This document shows, one piece after another, positions 36,401-48,400 of a DNA stretch of 64,000 nt; within the stretch, counting starts at the first letter, position 1; each line of letters begins with the position of its first letter. Origin of the DNA: Asterias rubens. Its lineage: Eukaryota > Echinodermata > Asteroidea > Forcipulatida > Asteriidae. Where the stretch lies: NCBI RefSeq assembly GCF_902459465.1, contig NC_047080.1:4441214-4505213 (forward strand). Reading direction: 5' to 3'. Both the position numbers and the translations under genes were made by a program. Below the pieces are notes generated by a model, which was given only the letters and a program-made list of their open reading frames with translations, had not been told where the DNA came from and made no database searches.

Positions 36401-39400
36401 CTGCAAACCTAATAAATATAAAAACTCCACCAAGCAATGTACGCAAATCACATAGTTATAGACCAATGAAATTCCAGATAGTATAAAGCTACCTGTTGAT
36501 TGGTGGTCTGATGTATTGGCAGTAACTACTGGCCTTGACTTCTTGGAGCTGTTTCATGCAAGAGACGTATGCCAAACGACTCTGGATCTCGCTCATGTCC
36601 AAAACCTGCACAAATAAAAGAGTGAACTTGTTAAGTACACCGCAGATTGACAGTTCCACAGTTAATAAACAAAATTCTTTACAAAAGTTGGAAATTTCGG
36701 ATTGTTCCCCCAAGAATGTAGCCAGCACGCTCTTAGCTCAATTTCATGACGCTGAAAAGCTAAACAAACTCTTTTTGCTTCGCACAGAAAAAATCTTGCT
36801 TAGTAGAAGTAGGGTACCAGCCATAATGCAGTAAAGTCTTAAATGTTGTCTGTAAATATTTTAGAAAATATTGTATTTGATCCAGCCGTGACACATGTGT
36901 CCTTAAGCAAGACACTTCACCTTTGCTTCGTCCTTCGGATGGGACGTTAAGCCGTTGGTCCCATGTGTTGTGTAAGGCATGTAAAAGAACCCAGTGCACT
37001 TTTTGAAAAGAGAAGGGGTTCACCCCGGTGTTCCTGGCTGTGGCTGCTTAATGCGCCGTAGCACCTTGTTAACCCTTATAAGGTGCTAAATAATTGGTTC
37101 TCAAAATTCATCACTGCAATTACCTATCATTCTATAGTTTGTATATACTCAGCGCCATGAGTACCTTGTTTTTGGTAGATACGTGCGCTATATAAGACTT
37201 CGATATTGTTAATATTATTATCATCTTTTGGGTTGAATTCCTTGCCCTGCAAAGTGTTGAGTCTTTACTCACCCTGACGTTGCTTGCCCATGGATTCCAT
37301 CGTTTCCATAGCAGCCACCATCCAGAGAGGTCGTCACCATAGTTGGTGAGCTGGGTGTTGTCTTCGCTACCGACGTCCACCGCAATGACCGTCTGGGCAC
37401 CCATGGATCGCATCACGTCAGCTGAAATTTATATTAATAATAATGCCATCATAATAGAGCATCCACTCTTACAAGTCAGGCAGATTTAGAATGAGATATC
37501 ATGAGTGTTTGCGGTGATGCTTGACAGCCTTACATAGGGACTAGTCAAACCCTGGGGTATTCAGTAAAATAAAATCAATACTGTCCTGGTTCATCAGACC
37601 TGGGCGCAATTTCATAGAGCTGCTAAGCACACCAATTTGTTAGCATGACATTTCTTCCTTGATAAAAAAACAGAATTAACAACCAAATTTCCATTTGTGA
37701 ATTGGTCTTCAAGCTGTTGTTTGCTGGAAATTTGGTTGGGGTAATCCTGTTTTTATCAAGGAAATTATTTCATGCTCAGCAAATTTGTGTGCTTAGCAGC
37801 TCTATGAAATTGGGTCCTGGACAGGATGCCAGTCCATCACAGGTTATTTCCCAGCTCTCCTCATTACCCGCTTACAAATTAGAACTTGACGGTTACCTGG
37901 TACATTGTTGACGTATCCTCCGTCCAGAAGTAGATGTCCATCCTTTGGATCGCAGAGTGGAGGAAGGTAGCCAGAGAGGGACATACTGGCCCTGGTGTAC
38001 CTCCATACAGATCCTGACAACAATCAAAAGAATGGACCCAAGATATTCATATAGACATAATTAACAGATTCAAGATGCTATGTCAGACTCTTGGCCCCAA
38101 ACATTAAAAAGTAGATTCTTTTTGAGTGAATGGTATTTCAATGAGTATCACCCACTCTAACGAAAACAAGTTTAACTTTTACTTTTAATGATAATAATAA
38201 TAATAATAACTTCTCTTTTCAAAAAGTGCACTGGGTTCTATTACATGCCTTACACAACACATGGGACCAACGGCTTAACGTCCCATCCGAAGGACGAAGC
38301 AAAGGTGAAGTGTCTTGCTTAAGGACACATGTGTCACGGCTGGATCAGGAAACATGACAAAAATTTTAAACGTTTCTTATAAAACACATAAGAATTGGTC
38401 ACGTGATATATTGTCGGGATCCCAACAAAAACTAATTTTGAGCACTTTATTTCACTGCTACTAATAATTGGCGGACTTTTTCGAGCAATGGCTCAAATGA
38501 AAGCTTGTAACTTTCTCGACCCCCATCAAAATGCCAATCCAAATTTTTGGGTCAAATCGGCCAAAAATCTGACATAGCATCTTTAACTTTTTCAGTGACT
38601 GGCCAGCAAGACCAGTCAGCTGAAGAGAAAAATAAATAGTAAAATCGACTCAAATATTCAAATCACACAGATTGCTCTTAGATTATTCGGGAATGTCAAA
38701 AGCTTTTTTTTCTCTCCTGCAAACGAGTATACTGCTCAAAAAATCAAGACCACACCGGCTCTTTTCAGATCCAACACTCCCAAGATTGACTTATTATGTT
38801 TACTATTGAAATTTATAGTTAACTCCAGTAATGTGAAATTGAATATCTTGTGTCTTACCGCTTGTATGGACCCTCATCTTGGAATCGGTAATATCCGTTG
38901 AGATGTTGAAGTACGGAATCCACAGATCCTCAATCTGCTTATCGGAGAAAGTATCTCGGATGCTCTTGTTGAAAGAACGACCTAGAAATATTAAAAGAAA
39001 ACTTGGTTAACCAGCTACCTCTTCTCACTAACATTCCCAGTCGGACCCATACACTGATGCTTTAAAGGGAAGGTACACTATTGGTAATTGTCAAAGACCA
39101 GTGTTCTCACTTGGTGCATCTCAACATATGCATAAAATAACAAACCTGTGAAAATTTGAGCTCAATTGGTCATCGGAGTTGGGAGAAAATGATGAAAGAA
39201 AAAACACCCTTGTTGGACGAATTTGTGTGCTTTCAGATAGCAATAAAATACTTCTAGCTAGAAGTATTTTATTATTTTAGTGAGAAATTACCCTTATTTC
39301 AAAATCTATGCTACATGTACTTCAGAGGGAGTCGTTTCCCACAATGTTTTATACTGTCAACAGCTCTCCAATGCTTGTTACCAAGTCAGTTTTTAAGTTA

Positions 39401-42400
39401 ATATTTGTTTTGAGTAATTACCAAACGTGTACCTTCCCTTTAAGTGGTGGCAGTCAGGTTGGCTCAGTGGTTTCTGTCCCTGCCTTTCACCTCTATGGAC
39501 CCTGGTTCGAGCCTGGTTCGAGCCCGAACTAAAGCCTTGCATGTAGATTGGGTTTTTCAGTCCCTACCTGACTGCCTGGGTTTACCCTGCTGGATTTGTC
39601 AAAACTGTGGGGCATTCTGGACCCACATTTCGGGCTTTACTGATCAAAGCAAATAGTCTGTACCTGTAAACATTGCAGAGAATGGGTACGTCAAGTCAGT
39701 TATCTTAGGCCACAAGGATCCCATGTCCCGGCACCACTTGAAAGCTCGCGACTCGATCCCGGCCACTTTCCCTTCCTCACAGAAGAGGGCGCCAGTGAAG
39801 GCGCCGATGCTGGTCCCACCGACCATATCAATAGGGATACCGGCTTCTTCCATGGCCTGCATGATTCCTATCTGAGACATCCCTCTAGGAAAAGATGCAA
39901 ACAGTTCAAAAAAGAAAAATACGATGAACATTCAGAAATAATTGCTCTTATGTGGTGCGATCAAACAAAATGAGTCGGTTGTCAACCTAGATCATTTTGT
40001 TGTTGTTGATACATTTAAAAAGAGCATAATCAATACTTTCTTTGGTTCAAAAGTTGTGAAAGTACAAACATCAAGAGACACCACAGAACAAAACTGAGAA
40101 AAAGGAGTTTGAAGATGAGTTGATTGTTGAGAAAGATTACAGGAATATTATGAACCCAATGACCAGAGAACTAATGTAAAGCAAATTGATGCATTATTGT
40201 AAAATGCGCCATATAAGAACTAGTTATTATTATTATTATTATGATAATCAGAAACACAAGAGCTTGAGTCCAGTGCTCTAGACTGCCGAGCCACAACACA
40301 TGGCTATCATTCCTTACCTAGCACCACCTCCTCCAAGAACAAGCCCAAAGGAAGTCCCCGTCAAGAACCTGGCGAGTCTAGAGAAGTCCGATGTCCGATC
40401 CGGCGACTTCTCAAACAGCCTCTCGTAGGTCTCTCGGATCTTCGCTGGTGAGCGACGGCTAAACATCCTCTTAGGGCAGCGGATGTGGTGATGGGAGATG
40501 CACCAGCCTCTGGCGTTCAGCCACTCTGCAGTCCGCTCCGGGGCCTGGTAGACACCGTCTTTCTCCCGGTGGAGGAGGATGAGTTCTTTCTGGGCGCGGA
40601 CTGCGGACATCTCGATCTGCTTCTCCATTTCGCCGACCCTGTTGGGGTCTTGGTGGGCCAGGCCAACAATCAAGATACAGTCAGCCTGAATGGTGGGGAA
40701 AGACAATAATAAAAATTATAAGTGAGGGTAGATCTGTAACAGAAGTGGGCGCTTTTGGGAACAGCAAGGATCCTGTTTCGTTTTGTAGGCTGTTCCTTGA
40801 CAAGCCCAGCCTTTTGTAATGTACCTCCACACTCATATATTGACTGTACTTGTGTTTTCTTCTTGATGATACGTGGTAAATAACCTTGCTTTGAAACTGC
40901 AATTGAAATAGGAAAAGTTGAAACTGTTTTCCTCTTTTGACTGACCTGCCTGATGCATCTCTTGGTCCACACTGTCATACGTTTATCCGCTTGATACAGA
41001 ACGATACGATGAAGATCTTCCTGCTGACCCAGCCAGTTGGTCAGTCTATATTCGTGCATACTGTCCAGAGCTGACCCGCCCAGAGTCTGCAGAATGTGCT
41101 CCTTGGTCAACCGCAGAACGGATCCTGTGAGAGACAGATTATACCCACAAAACATTAAAAACAGCTAAGATTTGATTGACCCAGAGTCGATTTCGTTTTC
41201 ACAAGACTCAAGAAAGAGTAGAAAATGCTTTACGCACAACAGTGTACGGGCAAAAACTAAATAATGTTCTTTATCCCCGATGCAAAAATAACATCTATTA
41301 ACTCTTTCAGTGCCAAGGTCATACATGTGTGGTGATTGGTGATTGGTTACGTAATAAATAATCAGTCAGGCATGACGGCATGAGTGGCCAGCTCCCAAGC
41401 TGGCCACGAGGCCGTCAGTCTGAATCCTGCACCCAAGCTGAGCGTCCACCGTGTCCTTTCTTCCTCGACTCACCCCTTGTACGCCATTACAACACATGTA
41501 GGATATTTTTTAGGTTTTCTGAATTCGGCCATTTGGGAAGTGTTTGAATCGTCATTGAAAGGAATGAGTCAATTTACCGATCGAGTTGAGCGAGTGCATG
41601 AGTTCCAGAGCAAAGTTGGAGACAGGAACGTCGTCCGAGACGGCAATGATGGCTACGGTTGAGAGGTTCTCCACTGGTGCTGAAGCATGCATGTCTAGAC
41701 CAAGCATATAGAGATTCACAATAACAACAAAAACATCATAGTGTGCGTCAGAAGGCCAAATGAAATAAAAACATGTTTAGCATCCTTCCTTTTTTTTTAC
41801 AAAAGTAAGGAGGGCCTTTTTTTCTTCAAAAATGGCCTTACATTAAAAACAGCTGGAAATTTGAAGTTTAAGGGCATGAAAACACTTTTAAGCCACTGGT
41901 GTCCAGTTTACCTGTTATTGCGTGTGATCCAGCCTTCTCCTGCACTTGACCCAGTAATCTTTGACCTAAGATCTCGATCAGTCTGGACACTGTGCGCGGA
42001 TATTTGCGCTTGATCAGATCCAGCATACCCGATGGTAGTTTGGCAAGCTCTGTATCTCTGTTTATAGAAAGAAGGAAAGATTGATAAATTAATACAAATT
42101 GCCACTTCGAAGGTGGTGTGCCATGGCTGAAGCGTGGTTCATACTTCCTGCAAATGCCAATGTGAAGCAAATTTTGACGTCACAAGGCTGTTTTCGCAGT
42201 GAATATTTTGAGCCATGCGCAACCATCAATCAATGATGTCTTTTTGACGTCAATGAGGGCAATGTTTCCACCCCATGCACACTATGCAAGGTTTCTATTG
42301 AGAGAGCCATGCGCAACCATCAATCAATGAGGTCTTTTTGATGTCAATGAGGGCGCTGTTTTCACCCCATGCGCACTATGCAAGGTTGCTATTGAGAGAC

Positions 42401-45400
42401 TGAAGTCAAGTACCTGATGGCATGAACAGTAGTCACCCTATCCGTCATGGTTAATACTTCCACCACGCCGACGATCTCACCACGGCCCTGCTCACCCATC
42501 AGTTCCTTCTTGCCGCATGGGAGCTGTAGGACGGAGCGCAGACGCCCATTCAGGACGATGTAGACACAGTTTGACGTATCGCCTTGCCTGTTGGTATCAA
42601 CAAAACATTACAGGTAGTTCTTGTACGACAACAAAACACAATAATCACAGATTAACATTTAACTTACACGGTTTGAATATAGTAATGGTAGAAAGCTTCC
42701 CTTACAATATTACTTGCTGAGGTGCTATAGTTTTTTAGAGTACTAAGTAAGCAAAATAGAGTCCAGCATTCTCCTAAATATGATCAGAGCTTACTGATTA
42801 AAAGATTGAGTTGGAAAACCATCAGGGCCCAATTTCATGGCTCTGCTTGACGTAAGAACAGAATCGGCACTTACGGAAGCAGGGAATTCTGTGCATAAGG
42901 CAAGCCTATTTCACGCTATAGCAGCGAATTTTGGCGTCTGCGCGTGCAGACTCCACGTTACTAGGCATTCTACGCTTACAAAGCTAGGGCAGAAATTCGG
43001 CGCTTGCAAGTAAGCGGGGAATCGTGATCGTAAGCGCAAAAATCGGCGGTAAGCAGAGCCATGAAAGTGGGCCCATTGATCTCAAAATTTTCCTACTTAA
43101 CAGCTTGATAAAATGTGAACCTGCAACCCTCAGACTGAGGGTCAAGCACCACAGGTAGACTCACCGGTAGACGGCCTTGCCAGCCTCTAAGCCCATCCAG
43201 TCCAGAGCAAAGTCCGTCTGCCTGACAAACGGAGACAACTTCTTGACCACGTAGTGACCGATGCGTAGCACCACTTGTGGGCACACTCTCATTATGCTAC
43301 AAAAAAATAAATAAACACAAACAAACATTAAGGGACCTACAGTTTTGACCCATCCAAAGCAATACTGTTTAAACGCTTGCTTAAAGCCATTGGACACTTT
43401 CTGAAACAGAACAAAAATGAAAAGTTCCCAGATTTACAAATAACTTTTCTCCCGACTCCGATGACCGATTGAGCCTAAATTTTCACAGGTTTGTTATTTT
43501 ATATATATGTTGTGATACACGAAGTGTGGGCCTTTGGACAATACTGTTTACCGAAAGTGTATAATGGCTTTAAGGACACAAGCCCACACTCTACTGATTA
43601 GAAACACCAGAGTTTGGGTCGAGATCTCTTATTTACTCGACTACATGTACAACACACCACAACATTCCGTTTTATGTTCCTACCTGTAAAAACTTGTCTT
43701 GCTGATGGCGACCACAAAGCAGTCTTGCCTGGCCTTGACGGTGAAGAATGACGGCTCACCGGTCAAGACGGCAAGCTCACCTACAAACTCCCCTGGCCTG
43801 GCCAAGTAGATGATGTGTTCCTCTTCAGTGTCGACTATGGTCTGGATCATGGCTAAGCTACCGATCACAACGAACAGAAGACTCGCTTCCTACAAAATTA
43901 ACCGAGAAAATAGCTCCTAAGTATTGTTTGAAGCTTTGCATAATGATGTGGATAAACAGGAAGAAACTAGAAATAAATAGTAAACTGGTGGGTACAGTCA
44001 TTTGTAGGGACTGAAAACCCAATCCACATAGTGCCTCCAGTAGGAACTGAACAGGTGTCCCAGAGGTGGAAAGCGAGGCAAGACATCGTTACGCCAACGA
44101 TGGTTCTCATAATACTACTTACCTGATCTCCTTCCCTGACTACAACATTGCCGGCTTGAATGTGTGCGATGTTTACATGGTCGTTGAGAATACTTGCATC
44201 CTGTTGGGAAGGAACAAATAATTTGAAAAACAGTCAAATAATAATTTATTTTTATATAGCGTTTTATCACAGCCCAAAGGGGGTATTAAAGGGTATATGT
44301 ACTTTTTGTAGGGAAAAAAAAAACACATTGTCCACAGACTTGCACTAAACTTAAACAGTTTGAAGATAATGATAGTAGAAAGCTTCCCTGAAAATATTAC
44401 CTGCTGAGGTGCTGTAGTTTATCAGAAATGGGTAAAACAATGTAATGAAAATAATTTTCGTCTCATCAGTGGTCATGAGACGAAAAAAAATTCAGAATGT
44501 AAAAACCTATTTTCATGACATTGTTTTACTCATTTCTCAAAAACTACAGCACCTCAGCAACTAATATTTTAAGGTACGCTTTCTACAATCATCATTTTCA
44601 AACGGTGTCAGTTTAATGTCAATCTGTGGACAGTTTGTTTTGTGTTAGAAAAAGTACCCAAATCCTTTCAAGTACTTGTGACATTATTACCCCTGTTCGG
44701 GAGGCCTGTCATGCCTGTACAGCACATTTGGGTCTTGCTATGGACGCAATGAGCATTACTATTCATTTTAATTTTTTGTATGTCCTCATACCTCTAGACC
44801 CAGGATCATGACCAGATCTTTCTTGGCCATCTCCAGAATCTCCTCGTCGGTGTAGCTCTGGTTGTCTCCAGAGACGTGACGTTTCCTCTCACTGGGGCAC
44901 GTCTCATGACCCTCAGCGATGGTGACACGCTTCGGGGGTCGAGGGCTTGGGGAGAACCCCTTGATGAACTCTGACCCGCTGTCGGTCCCCGATGGGCCTG
45001 GGAGGTCATCTTGAAGAGCCTGTGGAGGTCAGAGGTTAAGATGACAGAGCTTGAGGGATTTTGAGTCGTTGTGGGCAAAAGGGTGAAGAAATAGAACCAG
45101 GGCCCAGTTTCATAGAGTCGCTTAAGCAGCAAATGTTGCTTAACAAATGTCTGCTAAGCTGAAGTGAGCCAGAAACTAGTCACAAATTGTAAATGTGACA
45201 CGGGAGCACAATTTGGTTTCGCTTAGCTTATTTCTGTGCTTAAGCAGTTCTATGAAATTGGGACCTGTACATAAATCAATTGTCTATAAAAAAGGCTCAA
45301 CAAAACAGCAAATTAATATATATATATATACAATCCTTACAATACAGTACCACTTTGTTGGAGCAACAATGGCAACGACCAAAACAAATAAATAAATACA

Positions 45401-48400
45401 GCGGGTTTCTATTTTAAGGAGCTGCTTATCGGGGAATTCGGTCAGAATCATGCACTTTAAAGGTCGTTGTAAGCACAGAAATGTGTGGTTAGCAGCACCA
45501 CTAAATTACGTACAGGTTGACAATACAAAAAGAAAGTCTACGTGAGACATGCCGTCTAAAAATGAGATCAACTGCTATCCAGTCTTCAGCACTACAATCA
45601 CTTTATAGGAGCAGGCCACAGTTAAACACCAAACTACGCACAAACAAAACCGTACAGATATTTAGTCATCTGCAGGTAGAATGTCACTAAATACCTAGAC
45701 CTGATGGTCTTTCACTTTTGTATCATACTACAGCACAGAGGAAGAGTCCTATATAGGGCTAGCTAAAACACCCAACAAAACATGCCCACAAAAAAAACCA
45801 AGGAGATAATTCAGTTTTCTGCGAATAGAACGTCGCTAAACACCTAGCCCTTGCAGCCTTTTACTTTTGTATTGTACTACTTTGGCTAGCTAAACACCCA
45901 ACAGCCACAAATAAAACCAAAGATGCGGGTAGATATGTCACCTTGCCGTCAAATGAGGATGAAAGAAGACAGCCTCGCTGTTGGGTGAAGACAGAGTCTG
46001 GCCCTGGGGAGGTGAGAGGATCACCTCCTAGGTCTTCACTTAGAGAGTGGGATAGCTCAGAGAGCCTTCCTGAGCTCTGCGTAGAGGGGAGGGGAAGAGG
46101 GTGGCAGAAGAACGAGGCGGATATGTAGAAATGGGCCAAGAGGGTTTATGTTAATAGTTAATTAATAATTAGGCAACAATAGTGTGAGGAGCTGGTCTTG
46201 ACTGTGCGATAATGACCAGGGTCCAAATTCATAAAGTAATCACACTTTTTTTTCTTAGCATTGAAATTTGCTAAGCAGTATTTTCTGCATAACAGCTTTA
46301 CGAAATTGGGCCCGAGCTTGTGGCTGGCCACCACCAGCGGCCATCCAAGGAAGTTCGGGTCCTCAAACCGTTACTGCCATTAATAGATGTACCTTTAATG
46401 GGAGAAAATTTATCAGAATTTGTGGGTATTTTTTAAGCTCATTTACCAAAAAAATAAATAATTATGATAATAAATAGGCACAAAGAAATAGTTCCATGCA
46501 CAGCAAGCGCAGTGCATATAGAATTTTTACACAAAAATATTTGTTTATACGACATGTTAATACATGGTTTTTTATTGATAGCCTGAAAAGCCATGTCAAA
46601 GGCATAGAACCAGATCCCACAGATCTTATAAAGCTGCTGGCAGCAAAACATTTGTGTAGTTCTTCTTACCGATTTGCAGGCTCGACTGTCGTCCAGACCC
46701 TGGACTCTGGCGCGGCCGGCAGCCGCCTGGAAGTCGGAGGCACTCATGAGGAGTCGTCCTGTCGTATCCACCTCAAGAGACGTCGGCTTCTGCTTCTTCT
46801 GACTCGACGTTACGCTCAAATCTAAACGACATCAACGCAAAAAATTACTCGCAACAAAATTCTGAATGGATTCGAATGTTTTGCCTTTATACTTATTATT
46901 GCGTAAAAGTCCACAGGTAAGAAAAATCCGGTGTTGGTAAAGGCATTCAAGTTAATTGGAACAGCAAAGTCATTTCTATAATTCAAATGCAGACCAGAAA
47001 TTAGAGCAATGATGGTATTTGCACACGTTACAAGGGTCTACACAGTTAACTGAAAGACACTTGACACTATTGGTAATTGTCAAAGACCAGTCTTCTCAGT
47101 TGGTGTATCTCAACATATGCACAAAATAACAAACCTGTGAAAATTTGAGCTCAATTGGTAGTCAAAGTTGTCACACAACGTGGTGTGCATTTAGATGGTT
47201 GCTGTATGAAATTTGGCACTGCAAACTAAACTCCATCGGCGAACAGTTCATTCAGAAAACAATTCTCTAAAGTAATTAACAATGTTTTAATATTATATTA
47301 CCATTGGTTAAAGCCATTGGACCCTTTCGGTACAGAAACAAAAAAAAAGTTCACAGATTTACAAATAATTTACAGGGTTTACTGAAGGTAATGGTGAAAG
47401 ACTTCTCTTGAAATATTAGTCCATGAAATGCTTTACTTTTTGAGAAAACGGTAATACAATATAAATTCTCGTTAGCGAGAATTACGGATTTATTTTAAAC
47501 ACATGTCGTGACACGGCGAAACGCGCGGAAACATGTGTGGGTTTTCCTGTTTTTTTCTCCCGACTCCGATGACCGATTGAGCCTATATTTTCACAGGTTT
47601 GTTGTTTTATATATAAGGTGTGATACACGAAGTGTGGGACTTGGACAATACTGTTTACCGAGAGTGTATAATGGCTTTAAGCACTTGTATTTTGTATTAA
47701 TTATAAACAAATAGCAAGGAATTAATGAGGATCAAATTTATTCAACAGAGAATCACAGCAAAAGTTCCCTGAAACCAAATTAATTTTGTTCACTTCAAAT
47801 TTCCAAAGAAAACAAAACAATTCATCTGTTAAAATTTTAAATGGAACGTGCAATAAAATATACCAACACCGAAAACAGAGACTGTGATAGTTTTCCCACA
47901 AGCACCATAATTACTACTTTTATGTGTTTCAGAATTTAATATAAATAAAAACTGCTTTCTAAAAATAACTACGGGGGGGGGGGGGGACTAAAACTAACAG
48001 TGAACCTTCTCAAAAGCCTCCGAAATTCCCTGACAAGTTTTTGTAAAGGAGACATTGTAGAAAAATTTACTCTCTCATAGTCGATGATGAATGATTTTTG
48101 AATTCTAGCGGATGGGAATTAATTTCAGTTTCAAAAACCAATGTTGCATGTTTTTTAGAAGCTGGAGGATAAGAATGAACAAACGTTTTACAAAGCGAAT
48201 GATGCATACTTTTTGAAAAGTAGTGGATGGGCAAAAAATTTACTCTTGCAAAAAAACCAATGTCTGTTTTTGAAAACTCAAAGTTACGAATGAGTAGACA
48301 TTTACAGAGCGAATGATGCAAGTTTTACGAAAAGTAGTGGATGGAACTTAACTTAAACATCAAAAACTATGATTTATGTTTTTTAAACAAGAAAATAGAA

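Larger units (their letters stand above)
37273..40685 (-). other. PNPLA6: PNPLA6/7 patatin catalytic domain (exons 23-27)
   Basis: Exon 23 ends in [11 protein letters not shown] (oxyanion-hole G-x-G-x-x-G). Exon 24 carries [15 protein letters not shown] with the nucleophile serine (residue 1080). Exon 26 carries [17 protein letters not shown] with the catalytic Asp (1200). The Ser-to-Asp spacing of 120 equals that of human NTE (Ser966/Asp1086). [14 protein letters not shown] in exon 27 is also family-typical. Nothing suggests loss of activity. After GGGGARG this protein has MSQIG where vertebrates have CSHIG. Confidence 0.95.
41912..44200 (-). other. PNPLA6: PNPLA6/7 second and third cNMP-binding-like domains (exons 16-20)
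   Basis: Domain 2 includes [32 protein letters not shown] and [11 protein letters not shown]. Domain 3 includes [37 protein letters not shown] and [13 protein letters not shown]. Both keep the glycine pattern of the roll. Domain 3 retains the family's SPFVRQ-D-FA-DW signature that is nearly invariant in NTE proteins. Confidence 0.9.
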
